NCBI RefSeq assembly: GCF_963576615.1
Contig: NC_088711.1
Span: 22,662,182-22,726,181 of the forward strand
From: Watersipora subatra
Taxonomy: Eukaryota; Bryozoa; Gymnolaemata; Cheilostomatida; Watersiporidae
Direction of reading: 5' to 3'
Length of the DNA stretch: 64,000 nucleotides
Part shown: in pieces, positions 11,530-20,467 of the stretch
Layout of the letters: every line of letters begins with the position of its first letter
Position numbering within the stretch: position 1 is the stretch's first letter
Notes under the pieces: generated by a model
What the model was told of the DNA's origin: nothing
The model's database searches: none
Seen by the model: only the letters and a program-made list of their open reading frames with translations
Made by a program: the position numbers and the translations under genes

Positions 11530-11600
11530 AGGCCAGACGGTGAATTGAACCCCTGCCACAGCGGTGAGGGTGCGGATCCTGAATACTAGACCACCTGGGA
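11530..11600 (-). pseudogene. tRNA-Glu(CTC) pseudogene at array edge
   Basis: Recognisable Glu(CTC) sequence, one base shorter than the 72-base gene. The acceptor 3' strand no longer pairs, the T arm is altered, and the D-arm side reads TGAATACTAG instead of TAACCACTAG. Outermost remnant of the array. Confidence 0.8.
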
Positions 11601-12427
11601 TAGCTGACTATAGCAAATGACACGAGATAATACGCAGCAGAACAATTATCGTAAATGATAACTTCTTAGTAATTGAATGCCGGAATATTTTGACTCTTTT
11701 CATCACTATCTCGATGGGATAGTCCTAGCCATGAAAATTAGAAAAGGATAACGCTTAGGCCATGCCTTCTTTAATCGGCTGCGAAATGCTGACTCTGTAA
11801 AATTAGCAATGATCAAATATACGAGTAACATAGCACTTCAGGATCCAAAAAATCTCGCAGCAATACAATTGCTTATATACGCGTACCTTAGCGATCACGC
11901 TCGTCACCGGGACACCTGAGTTTTCTCTCGCTGTTTCCGTAATGGCTCCACCGATCCGTTACATAAAAAAATGACTAGAGAAAGTTTTGCATCTTGGTCG
12001 CCGTCATATACCGATAATTGGAAAATATGTAGTTTCAAAACGCTATGAAATTAGAAGCTTGACCGTTTGCAGCGCATCCTACAGCCTGAAAAAGCTGTTT
12101 CCGAATCCGCTTTTCAGTGGCACTGTTCACCGATGCTCGATAAAGATTAGAAGTATAGTGAGAACGTACGTCTTGAGGTATGGGTGTTGAAAGCCATTCG
12201 ACTGAACCGTGGACAAAAATATCGTTGCGGTCACTGCATCGCAGTACGAACACGGCAAGGCCATTACGCGAATCGTTAAGGACGGAAAACTGATGCGACT
12301 TGGCGATTTACAAAGATTCTTAAAAAATTTCGATAACTTGAGCATCAATTGTCAGGGTGCTGAGCGGGCTAAAACTAGTATTATGCATCTACTCACGCCT
12401 GAACACTCGCATCAGCTGATGGCATGA
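11601..12427. repeat. Truncated, diverged edge unit of the tRNA array
   Basis: Matches the unit from just after Glu(CTC) to the next Leu(AAG), but about 0.8 kb is missing at a junction near 11870. The missing part carried Leu(TAG) and the Glu(TTC)-like gene. Substitutions against the core are much denser than between core units. Confidence 0.85.
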
Positions 12428-12509
12428 GGTAGTGTGGCTGAGCGGTCTAAGGCGCTGGTTTAAGGCACCAGTCCCTTCGGGGGTGTGGGTTTGAATCCCA
12501 CCGCTGCCA
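12428..12509 (+). tRNA. tRNA-Leu(AAG), diverged edge copy
   Basis: Unit 1. Three substitutions against the core copy, including T at the invariant C56 of the T loop (GGTTTGAATCC), which weakens the B box and the D-loop/T-loop contact. Probably poorly expressed or inactive. Confidence 0.75.
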
Positions 12510-12709
12510 ATTAATTTTACTCGCCGATGTTAGAAGAAGTTTTACCAAGATGACGCGAGAGGCATGAAGTTAAACAAGATGATGAATATGAATAACGAAG
12601 ATGCCATTGAAATAATCCTCGCGTGTATATCGTTTTGTCACGGATTGAAACAATTTCATCGCACCAACTATAATTATAATTTATTTGACTTGAAACTTAC
12701 ATAATTAAG

Positions 12710-12781
12710 TCCCCAGACGGGGAATCGAACCCCGGCCACAGCGGTGAGAGCACCAGATCCTAACCATTAGACCACCTGGGA
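12710..12781 (-). tRNA. tRNA-Glu(CTC), diverged edge copy, probably a pseudogene
   Basis: Unit 1. Five substitutions against the core copy, in the acceptor end, the anticodon stem and the D arm. The segment that carries the TTTT terminator downstream of core copies is missing here. Confidence 0.65.
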
Positions 12782-13153
12782 TGGCTGACTATGGCAAATG
12801 GCCAGAGATAATACGCAGCAGAGCAATTATCGTAAATGATAACTTCTTAGTAATTGAATGCCGGAATATTTTGACTCTTTTCATCACCATCTCGATGGGA
12901 TTGTCCTTGCCATGATAATTAGATAAGGATAACGCTTAGGCCATGCCTTCTTTAATCGGCGGCGTAATGCTGACTCTGTTAAATTAGCATTGATCAAATA
13001 TACGAGTAGCATAGCACTTCGGGATTCAAAAAATCTCGCAGCAAAACCATTGATGGTTGATGAGGCTGTACTCTTATCTGACAAAATTGCTCAATTACCA
13101 AGCCATTCGAAGTTTCGCCAATACGGCATCCATATTTTTCTGGCATCACCGTG

Positions 13154-13233
13154 GGTAGCATGGCCGAGTGGTCTAAGGTGCTGGTTTTAGGCACCAGTCC
13201 GAAAGGGCGTGGGTTCGAATCCCACTGCTGCCA
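13154..13233 (+). tRNA. tRNA-Leu(TAG)
   Basis: Unit 1. Differs from the core by one base next to the anticodon stem (AAGGTGCTGG). Fold intact; TTTT follows at 13238. Confidence 0.9.
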
Positions 13234-13693
13234 AATGTTTTATCGCGAAATGAGGAGTATTCTCGCTCGTTTTTGGTGTCAGTTCTTCCCGCAAAAAACG
13301 CGCGAAGTGTTGCGAGAAGCGCGTATTTAAGACTCGCGATAATGTGCAATGCGAATGATGATAGGACGTCTCGCGGACGGTTGCAATGAAGTTTTTGATG
13401 CGAAACCAAGGAAAAAACTCGTTGATGAAATCACATACGATGCAATGACGAAATCGTTCTATTGATCGTAAGCGTGAGGAGCAACAAAGCGAGCGTTGGC
13501 GCATGCCCAGTCGCGTCTCCTAGTGTAGTTTAGTTCGCAAAAAATTACTGCCTTTTCGGACTCTCGTCATGAAGTTTTACACCAACTGTAAATTTGTCGT
13601 TTTGCGGAAGCGAAATATTTTAAAAACTCGTACAGCCCGTAGCGGGTAAATGTATTGCGCGGAGAATACAAAAGACACAGGAAGAAACACATC

Positions 13694-13764
13694 TTCCCAG
13701 ACGGGGATTGAACTCCGACCGTGGCGGTGAAAACGCCGGATCCTAACCACTAGGTCACCTGATA
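13694..13764 (-). pseudogene. tRNA-Glu(TTC)-like pseudogene
   Basis: Unit 1. Same sequence as the core copies although the rest of this unit is diverged, so the decay of this gene predates the spread of the present unit. Confidence 0.7.
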
Positions 13765-14431
13765 TAAAACTGATGACGACCCGCCCAGCGCATATGGCAT
13801 TGCTCCGTGGAAGCCATATTTTCATGTAAAACCTCGCCTGTTCGAAAACTTATGTCACGCATTAGCATTCCATGCTTACATACGCGTACCTTAGCGATCG
13901 TGCTCGTCGCCAGGACACCCGAGTTTTCTCTCGCTGTTTCCGTAATGGCTCCACCGATCCGTTACATAAAAAGCGGGCTCGAGAAAGTTTTGAATCTTGG
14001 TCGCCGTCGTATACCGATAATTAGAAAATATGTAGTTTCAAAACGCTATGAAAGTAGAAGCTTGGCTGTTTGTAGCGCATCCTACAGCCTCAAAAGGCTG
14101 TTTCCGAATCCGCTTTTCAGTGGCACTGTTCACCGACGCTCGATAAAGATTAGAAATATAGCGAGAACGTACGTCTTGAGGTATTGGTGTTGAATGCAGT
14201 TCGATTGAACCGTGGACAAAGATATCGTTGCGGTCACTGCGTCGCAGTACGAACACGGCAAGGCCATTACGCGAATTGTTAAGGACGGAAAACTGATGCG
14301 ACTTGGCGATTTACAATGATTGTGAAAACATTTCGCGAAAATTGAGCATCAATTGTCAGGGTGCTGAGCGGGCTAAAACTAGTATTACGCATCTACTCAC
14401 GCCTGAAAACTCGCATCAGCTGATGGTATGA

Positions 14432-14513
14432 GGTAGTGTGGCCGAGCGGTCTAAGGCGCTGGTTTAAGGCACCAGTCCCTTCGGGGGCGTGGGTTCGAAT
14501 CCCACCGCTGCCA
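14432..14513 (+). tRNA. tRNA-Leu(AAG), reference copy
   Basis: 82 bases with perfect leucine features: acceptor GGTAGTG/CGCTGCC with discriminator A, A box TGGCCGAGCGG, anticodon arm CTGGT-TTAAGGC-ACCAG giving anticodon AAG (read as IAG after deamination, decoding CUU/CUC), a long variable arm CCCTTCGGGGG, and B box GGTTCGAATCC. A T5 pol III terminator follows 5 bases after the gene. No intron. Eukaryotic tRNAs have CCA added after transcription, and it is not encoded here. Confidence 0.96.
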
Positions 14514-14769
14514 ATTATTTTTACTCGCCGATGTTAGAAGAAGTTTTAGCAAGATGACGCGAAAGGTGTAAAGTTAAACAAGATGATGAATGAAAAATGA
14601 AGATGGTGTCGAAATAATCCTCGCGTGTATATCGTTTTGTCACGGATTGAAACATATTCGTCGCGCCAACTATAACTATAATTATAACTATAACTATAAT
14701 TTATTTGACTTGAAACTTACAGAAATAATGTTATCACTCAATAAAATTTTGTAAAACAAAGGAGAAGAG

Positions 14770-14841
14770 TTCCCAGATGGGGAATCGAACCCCGGCCACG
14801 GCGGTGAGAGCGCCGGATCCTAACCACTAGACCACCTGGGA
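14770..14841 (-). tRNA. tRNA-Glu(CTC), reference copy
   Basis: 72 bases. Acceptor TCCCAGG pairs with TCTGGGA (one G-T wobble), A box TGGTCTAGTGG, anticodon arm CGGCG-CTCTCAC-CGCCG giving anticodon CTC (reads GAG), B box GGTTCGATTCC, close to animal tRNA-Glu. This unit-2 copy has A in place of G65, leaving a C-A mismatch at the outer T-stem pair; units 4, 5, 7 and 8 share it. A TTTT terminator lies about 15 bases downstream on the minus strand. Confidence 0.9.
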
Positions 14842-15213
14842 TGGCTGACTATGGCAAATGGCCAGAGATAATACGCAGCAGAGCAATTATCGTAAATGAT
14901 AACTTCTTAGTAATTGAATGCCGGAATATTTTGACTCTTTTCATCACCATCTCGATGGGATAGTCCTTGCCATGATAATTAGATAAGGATAACGCTTAGG
15001 CCATGCCTTCTTTAATCGGCGGCGTAATGCTGACTCTGTTAAATTAGCATTGATCAAATATACGAGTAGCATAGCACTTCGGGATTCAAAAAATCTCGCA
15101 GCAAAACCATTGATGGTTGATGAGGCTGTACTCTTATCTGACAAAATTGCTCAATTACCAAGCCATTCGAAGTTTCGCCAATACGGCATCCATATTTTTC
15201 TGGCATCACCGTG

Positions 15214-15293
15214 GGTAGCATGGCCGAGTGGTCTAAGGCGCTGGTTTTAGGCACCAGTCCGAAAGGGCGTGGGTTCGAATCCCACTGCTGCCA
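15214..15293 (+). tRNA. tRNA-Leu(TAG), reference copy
   Basis: 80 bases. Acceptor GGTAGCA/TGCTGCC fully pairs (one G-T), A box TGGCCGAGTGG, anticodon arm CTGGT-TTTAGGC-ACCAG giving anticodon TAG (reads CUA/CUG), variable arm TCCGAAAGGGC, B box GGTTCGAATCC. TTTT follows at 15298. Very similar to the Leu(AAG) gene in the same unit, which suggests a common origin. Confidence 0.96.
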
Positions 15294-15465
15294 AATGTTT
15301 TATCGCGAAATGAGGAGTATTCTCGCTCGTTTTTGGTGTCAGTTCTTCCCGCAAACAACGCGCGAAGTGTTGCGGGAAGCGCGTATTTAAGACTCGCGAT
15401 AATGTGCAATGCGAATGATGATAGGACGTCTCGCGGACGGTTGCAATGAAGGTTTTGCTAAGAAA

Positions 15466-15470
15466 CCAAG
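15466..15470. repeat. Target site duplication CCAAG, left
   Basis: Identical 5-bp sequence at 20109-20113; only one copy is present in uninterrupted units such as at 24229-24233. Confidence 0.92.
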
Positions 15471-15655
15471 TGTTACATATTAGCTGTGCAGTCAGCTTTC
15501 TTTTAGCTGTGCTATAATCGCATAATTGTCTAATAACCCATAGCTATGGGCTTGCTAACTAAGTCAGTTCCTTTATGTGCTTCTTACCTGTTAGCTGTGT
15601 TTTCTGTGATACAAGACTTATTGTGATAATACAATACAACAACTACAATACAACA
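15471..15655 (+). repeat. 5' LTR, 185 bp
   Basis: Begins TGTTACATAT and ends ATACAACA (TG...CA ends). Identical to the 3' LTR by eye over all 185 bases. Confidence 0.95.
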
Positions 15656-15657
15656 AC

Positions 15658-15668
15658 TGGTGTCAGGA
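15658..15668 (+). promoter_or_regulatory. Primer binding site, tRNA-Leu type
   Basis: TGGTGTCAGGA starts two bases after the LTR and is complementary to a tRNA 3' end reading TCCTGACA plus CCA, as in animal tRNA-Leu(CAG). It does not match the 3' ends of the array's own leucine tRNAs (GCTGCCA plus CCA). Confidence 0.7.
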
Positions 15669-15713
15669 ACGAACATTGTGGACTCACAGCCAGCATTTTT
15701 CTATTGTCTTGCT

Positions 15714-18700
15714 ATGGATCCTAACATAAAAGCTTTGATCGATGCTATGCAGAAACAGCAACAACAGTTCCAGCAGCGAAACGCTGATCTACAGAAGCAG
15801 TTTATCTCCTTGTTTGAAGCTACCAAGAGTGATAGTGCTGCATCAATACCAGTAGCTGTCGCCATACCCAAGTTTGAAGCATACAACAGGGGTAAAGAAA
15901 AATGGAACCAGTACCTTCAACGTTTCAATCAGCACTTTAATGTGTATCGGGTGGTAGATGACAGTCAGAAACGAGCATGCTTACTATCTTGGGTAGGAGC
16001 TGAGACATACGACTTGTTGTCAAACTTATTTGGCGCAGAGGATATTACAAGCAAGTCATTTACTGAGTTGTCGGAGAAACTTAATGAACACTTTGCAGAT
16101 ACCATACATGTTCAGGCAGCAAGATTTGAATTTTCTCAATGTAAGATGAAGACTGGTCAGTCCTATGTTGATTGGGCTGCAGAACTTCGTGGACTCGCAC
16201 GGCACTGTGCTTTCACGTGCAAAAGCACAGGCTGTGGCACTAGTTATGTTGATGAACAAATTCGTGACATAATCATTAAAGAGACGCCACATGCTGATGT
16301 ACGTCGCCAGTGTCTACTTGATGCTGATCCCTCTCTTAATGATGTTCTTAAGAAGGCTACAGCATTCATCAAGACAACGGAGACCGATAAAATTCTCAAG
16401 GGGGAGACAACTTCTCCAACTATCGAAGACACAGTAAACAAAATGTCAGGTCAGTACAAGCAAAGATCACGCCGAGGTCAACAAACCATTGGAAAGCAAC
16501 AAGCTAATGCACAGAACACAGGTATGTTGAAGTCTTGCCCTAGCTGTTACATTAAACATGACAGAAAAAATTGTCCCTGCAGAGCATTTGTCTGCAGGAA
16601 ATGTGAGGTCAAAGGTCACATTGAGGCTGTCTGTATGGCTAAGACAGCAACACAAAGTCAGACAGAACAGTCTGCTAGGACAGTTGAAAACTCTGTGTTA
16701 AGTGTGCTCACTGATGCAAGTGAACCTTATCATTCAGTACATGCAGTTTCAGATAATCTTTTCCAACGAGTCAATAGAAAGGTTTGGATCAAAACTGTTG
16801 TCAATGGTCATGATGCAATGTTTCAATGGGACACAGGGGCTACTTGCTCTATAGTTGATTTGCAAGGCTACCAAAGTCTTGGATCACCCCCCCTCTTACC
16901 TGTCAGTACCCATCTTAAAGCATATGGGCAGAGTGAGTTACAGATTAAAGGACAATGTTCAGTTAGTGTGAAGGTAGGAGATGTGGAAAAACAAAATCTC
17001 AAACTTCTTGTTGTAAACACAACACAAGGCTCAAACCTTTTTGGTCTAGATTGGAGTGACAAATTCGGTCTCTCTCAGCAGGGGCTAGCTATATTGACAC
17101 AGGGTAGTTGTGATGTTACCTGTACTGTCACAGGAAGTAACCCTACTGGATTTAGGGACAAAATCGCTGCACTCTCCTCTAAGTACTCTGATGTCTTCAA
17201 GACAGGTCTTGGCCGATGTAAAAAGGTAAAAGTACCAGTACGCTTGAAACCAGGAAGCACACCAAGCTTTTCTAAACCTCGTGTAGTGCCATTCTCTAGA
17301 CGCCAAGCTGTAAAAGAAGAGCTAGATCGATTAGTTAAAGCTGGTGTTTTGGAACATGTGGACTTTAGTGATTATGCTGCTCCAATAGTAGCAGTTTCCA
17401 AACCAAATGGAAGAGTGCGTATATGTGGTGATTTCAAGATGTTGAACCAACAAATATCAATTGATCAACACCCATTACCAAGCCTTGAAGAGTTGCTAGA
17501 GAAGTTGAGAGGCGGGGTACACTTTTCCAAGATAGACCTGGCAGATGCCTACTTGCAACTAGAGTTAGATGATAATGCAAAGAAGTTGTGTGTCATCAAC
17601 ACTCAATGTGGTTTGTTTCGCTACAACAGGATGTGTTTTGGATTGGCATCAAGCCCTGCACAGTTTCAGCGATGCATGGACTCAATGATTGCTGACTTAC
17701 CTGGAGTTGCAGCATACTTGGATGATCTGATTGTCACTGGTAGCAGTGAGAGTGAGCACTGGTCTAACCTCGACAAACTCTTAGCTAGACTACAGGAGTA
17801 TGGGCTCCGCATACAAAGAGAGAAATGCGAGTTCTTTAAGAATGCTGTTGAATACCTAGGTCACATAATAGACAAGAACGGCAAGACTCCCTCGAATTCT
17901 GCAATAGAGGCTATTGAACAGCTTCCACGACCACAGAACTTACAACAGCTACAGGCGTTTTTGGGCAAGATCAACTATTATGGCTCATACATTGCTGACC
18001 TGTCTAGCAAAGCAGCCCCCCTCTACAAGTTTCTTCGTGAAAATGTCGAGTTTGACTGGACTGACGAGTGTGACAAGGCCTTCCATGTTCTTAAAGAAAG
18101 TGTCATCAAGGCTACCAAACTTACCCATTTTGACCAGAGTAAACCGCTGGTTCTAGCAACAGACGCATCTAACTATGGAATTGGGGCAGTACTCCTACAA
18201 GAGGAAAATGGAGCTGAAAGACCACTAGCACATGCATCAAAGACATTGAGCGTGCACCAAAAGAATTACTCACAGATAGAGAAAGAAGCGCTTTCTATCA
18301 TCTATGGAGTGACTAAGTTTAGACAGTATCTATATGGGAGACGTTTCACGCTCATTACTGATCATAAACCCCTGGTTGCCATGTTTTCACCAGAAAAGAA
18401 TATCCCCGTTTTAACAGCTCAGCGACTGCAGAGATGGGCCCTCACACTGATGGCTTATCAGTATGACATCAGGTACAAACCTACAGCACAGCACGGCAAT
18501 GCAGATGGCTTGTCCAGGTTACCTATAGGGGCAGACCCGAAGTTTGACCATGATGAAGAGAAGGAGAGCATTGAGGTCTCACACACTATACAAGAGGAGC
18601 TCGATCATGGTCCCCTTGACGATGAGGCTGTTAAACAAGAAACCATGAAAGACACATCACTACAGATAGTGAAAGAGTGGATACTGAATGGCCTTTGGCC

Positions 18701-19880
18701 CAGTAAGCTTACAGCTAGCTATGAACATTTGCGGCCATATTGGAATATGAGGGAGTCTCTTTTTGTTCATGGGGAGGCTGTGCTTTTGCAACGTGATGGC
18801 ACTACTAGAGTTGTCATTCCACAGGCTCTGAAGAGTAAAGTGTTAGACTTGCTGCATACATCACACTGGGGTGTAGAAAGAGTAAAACAGCTTGCTCGTC
18901 GATACGCATGGTGGCCTAGCATCAATGCAGACATAGAACAGCTAATCAAAGCTTGTGAACCTTGCCGAATCTGTGCTAATGACCCAGCCAAGACTTACCA
19001 AAGTTGGCCGTCCACCCAACTACCATGGGAACGAATTCATTTGGATTATGCAGGACCTTTTAAAGGTCAGATGTGGTTGGTTTGTGTAGATGCACATTCC
19101 CGATATCCGTACGTTGCTATGCTAGATGTAGGAAAAACTACTTCTAAGGACACAATTGGCGTGCTACGACAGATCTTTGTACATGAAGGTCTTCCTCGGA
19201 CTATTGTTACAGACAACGGCCCACAATTCGTGTCAAATGAATTTGACCAGTTCTGCACCATGCATGGCATTAAACATATAACATCTCCCGCATTCCATCC
19301 TGCATCGAATGGAGAAGCGGAGAGATTTGTCCAGACTCTTAAGCAATCTGTAGAGAAGAATTGTGCAGGAGGGGAGAAAATCAAGACTGCCCTACAACTG
19401 TTTTTAACCACTTACAGATGTTTACCTCATCCCTCTTTGAACTGGAAATCACCTGCTGAAGTTCTACATGGACGACAGCCGAGAAATACTCTGACCTTGC
19501 TGAAACCAATTCAGAACAAGAAAACTCTTTCACCAGGTCAAGCATCTTCTACATCATCACGGTATGAAGTAGACTCTTTGGTTTATGCAAGGAACTATAG
19601 CTCTGGACCTAAGTGGATACCTGGAACGATAATTAACAAGCTGGGTAACATACTGTATGCTGTGCGAACAGACCGTGGTGTATGGAGACGACATGCCAAT
19701 CAGCTACAAGCTAGACTTCAAGTTAATGATACATCGACCAATGACAATATCATCACAGCTTCAAATGATTTTAACATCCAACCTGCCCAATCTGTACCTG
19801 ATGAGAGGCCAGTACAAAGTCCCAGATATCCTACTCGTAATAGAAGACGACCTGATTACTATGACAGTTCTAAGTTCTAA
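15714..19880 (+). CDS. Gag-Pol polyprotein of the Ty3/Gypsy element
   Basis: One frame of 1,388 codons from the first ATG (MDPNIKALIDAM). The frame is open a little further upstream but without an ATG, through the primer site. In order: a Gln-rich coiled N-terminus and Gag domain; zinc knuckles near residues 275-310 (the second is canonical CX2CX4HX4C); aspartic protease with DTGA at 373; reverse transcriptase with YLDD at 668-671; RNase H with TDAS near 816; integrase with an N-terminal zinc-binding motif near 1048-1090 and a catalytic D-D-E triad at about 1111, 1167 and 1203 (D-X35-E); then a GPY/F-like C-terminal module. No chromodomain is evident. The element copies its RNA into DNA and inserts it in the host genome. 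The frame looks whole. Confidence 0.96.
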   Translation: MDPNIKALIDAMQKQQQQFQQRNADLQKQFISLFEATKSDSAASIPVAVAIPKFEAYNRGKEKWNQYLQRFNQHFNVYRVVDDSQKRACLLSWVGAETYDLLSNLFGAEDITSKSFTELSEKLNEHFADTIHVQAARFEFSQCKMKTGQSYVDWAAELRGLARHCAFTCKSTGCGTSYVDEQIRDIIIKETPHADVRRQCLLDADPSLNDVLKKATAFIKTTETDKILKGETTSPTIEDTVNKMSGQYKQRSRRGQQTIGKQQANAQNTGMLKSCPSCYIKHDRKNCPCRAFVCRKCEVKGHIEAVCMAKTATQSQTEQSARTVENSVLSVLTDASEPYHSVHAVSDNLFQRVNRKVWIKTVVNGHDAMFQWDTGATCSIVDLQGYQSLGSPPLLPVSTHLKAYGQSELQIKGQCSVSVKVGDVEKQNLKLLVVNTTQGSNLFGLDWSDKFGLSQQGLAILTQGSCDVTCTVTGSNPTGFRDKIAALSSKYSDVFKTGLGRCKKVKVPVRLKPGSTPSFSKPRVVPFSRRQAVKEELDRLVKAGVLEHVDFSDYAAPIVAVSKPNGRVRICGDFKMLNQQISIDQHPLPSLEELLEKLRGGVHFSKIDLADAYLQLELDDNAKKLCVINTQCGLFRYNRMCFGLASSPAQFQRCMDSMIADLPGVAAYLDDLIVTGSSESEHWSNLDKLLARLQEYGLRIQREKCEFFKNAVEYLGHIIDKNGKTPSNSAIEAIEQLPRPQNLQQLQAFLGKINYYGSYIADLSSKAAPLYKFLRENVEFDWTDECDKAFHVLKESVIKATKLTHFDQSKPLVLATDASNYGIGAVLLQEENGAERPLAHASKTLSVHQKNYSQIEKEALSIIYGVTKFRQYLYGRRFTLITDHKPLVAMFSPEKNIPVLTAQRLQRWALTLMAYQYDIRYKPTAQHGNADGLSRLPIGADPKFDHDEEKESIEVSHTIQEELDHGPLDDEAVKQETMKDTSLQIVKEWILNGLWPSKLTASYEHLRPYWNMRESLFVHGEAVLLQRDGTTRVVIPQALKSKVLDLLHTSHWGVERVKQLARRYAWWPSINADIEQLIKACEPCRICANDPAKTYQSWPSTQLPWERIHLDYAGPFKGQMWLVCVDAHSRYPYVAMLDVGKTTSKDTIGVLRQIFVHEGLPRTIVTDNGPQFVSNEFDQFCTMHGIKHITSPAFHPASNGEAERFVQTLKQSVEKNCAGGEKIKTALQLFLTTYRCLPHPSLNWKSPAEVLHGRQPRNTLTLLKPIQNKKTLSPGQASSTSSRYEVDSLVYARNYSSGPKWIPGTIINKLGNILYAVRTDRGVWRRHANQLQARLQVNDTSTNDNIITASNDFNIQPAQSVPDERPVQSPRYPTRNRRRPDYYDSSKF

Positions 19881-19910
19881 CAAGGTCATGACTAACCATA
19901 AACTCAGAAT

Positions 19911-19923
19911 AGTGAGGGAGATG
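19911..19923 (+). promoter_or_regulatory. Polypurine tract
   Basis: AGTGAGGGAGATG lies directly before the 3' LTR, the usual place for plus-strand priming. It is not fully purine. Confidence 0.6.
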
Positions 19924-20108
19924 TGTTACATATTAGCTGTGCAGTCAGCTTTCTTTTAGCTGTGCTATAATCGCATAATTGTCTAATAACCCATAGCTAT
20001 GGGCTTGCTAACTAAGTCAGTTCCTTTATGTGCTTCTTACCTGTTAGCTGTGTTTTCTGTGATACAAGACTTATTGTGATAATACAATACAACAACTACA
20101 ATACAACA
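19924..20108 (+). repeat. 3' LTR, 185 bp
   Basis: Same sequence as the 5' LTR; starts 43 bases after the Gag-Pol stop, so there is no room for another gene. Confidence 0.95.
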
Positions 20109-20113
20109 CCAAG
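20109..20113. repeat. Target site duplication CCAAG, right
   Basis: Second copy of the insertion-site pentamer, directly followed by the expected continuation of the array unit. Confidence 0.92.
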
Positions 20114-20396
20114 AAAAAAGCTCGTTGATGAAATCACATACGATGCAATGACGAAATCGTTCTATTGATCGTAAGCGTGAGGAGCAACAAAGCGAGCGTT
20201 GGCGCATGCCCAGTCGCGTCTCCTAGTGTAGTTTAGTTCGCAAAAAATTACTGCCTTTTCGGACTCTCGTCATGAAGTTTTACACCAACTGTAAATTTGT
20301 CGTTTTGCGGAAGCGAAATATTTTAAAAACTCGTACAGCCCGTAGCGGGTAAATGTATTGCGCGGAGAATACAAAAGACACAGGAAGAAACACATC

Positions 20397-20467
20397 TTCC
20401 CAGACGGGGATTGAACTCCGACCGTGGCGGTGAAAACGCCGGATCCTAACCACTAGGTCACCTGATA
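20397..20467 (-). pseudogene. tRNA-Glu(TTC)-like pseudogene, reference copy
   Basis: Unit 2. Reads as a tRNA-Glu with anticodon loop TTTTCAC (anticodon TTC). Defects: an A-G clash in the acceptor (TATCAGG against TCTGGGA), a C-A clash at the end of the anticodon stem, an A-C clash in the T stem with a six-base T loop, and an A box reading TGACCTAGTGG. Clearly homologous to the neighbouring Glu(CTC). Most likely a fixed pseudogene; a divergent but expressed small RNA cannot be ruled out. Confidence 0.72.

Larger units (their letters stand above)
15471..20108 (+). mobile_element. Ty3/Gypsy LTR retrotransposon, looks whole, very recent
   Basis: 4,638 bp: 5' LTR, tRNA-primer site, one fused Gag-Pol frame, polypurine tract, 3' LTR, 5-bp target duplication. 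The domain order protease, reverse transcriptase, RNase H, integrase places it in Ty3/Gypsy (Metaviridae). A single fused frame and a Mag-like integrase and C-terminal part suggest the Mag lineage, with less certainty. There is no envelope gene. The two LTRs are identical, so the insertion is recent. It interrupts unit 2 of the tRNA array without touching a tRNA gene. Confidence 0.96.

Noticed and set aside
14432-14513. Reading the first Leu gene as anticodon TAA
   Set aside because: With a 5-bp stem CTGGT/ACCAG the 7-base loop is TTAAGGC, so positions 34-36 are AAG. The TAA reading would shift the loop by one base.
15293-15470. Ty3-like targeting of pol III start sites by the element
   Set aside because: The insertion is 177 bp downstream of the Leu(TAG) 3' end and hundreds of bases from any tRNA 5' end. 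Ty3 inserts within a few bases of the start site.
15660-15713. Upstream extension of the Gag-Pol frame
   Set aside because: It begins with GTG and lies over the primer binding site. The first ATG at 15714 is the natural start.
15701-19411. Minus-strand and alternate-frame ORFs of 60-114 codons within the retroelement
   Set aside because: Shadows of the long Gag-Pol frame without features of their own.
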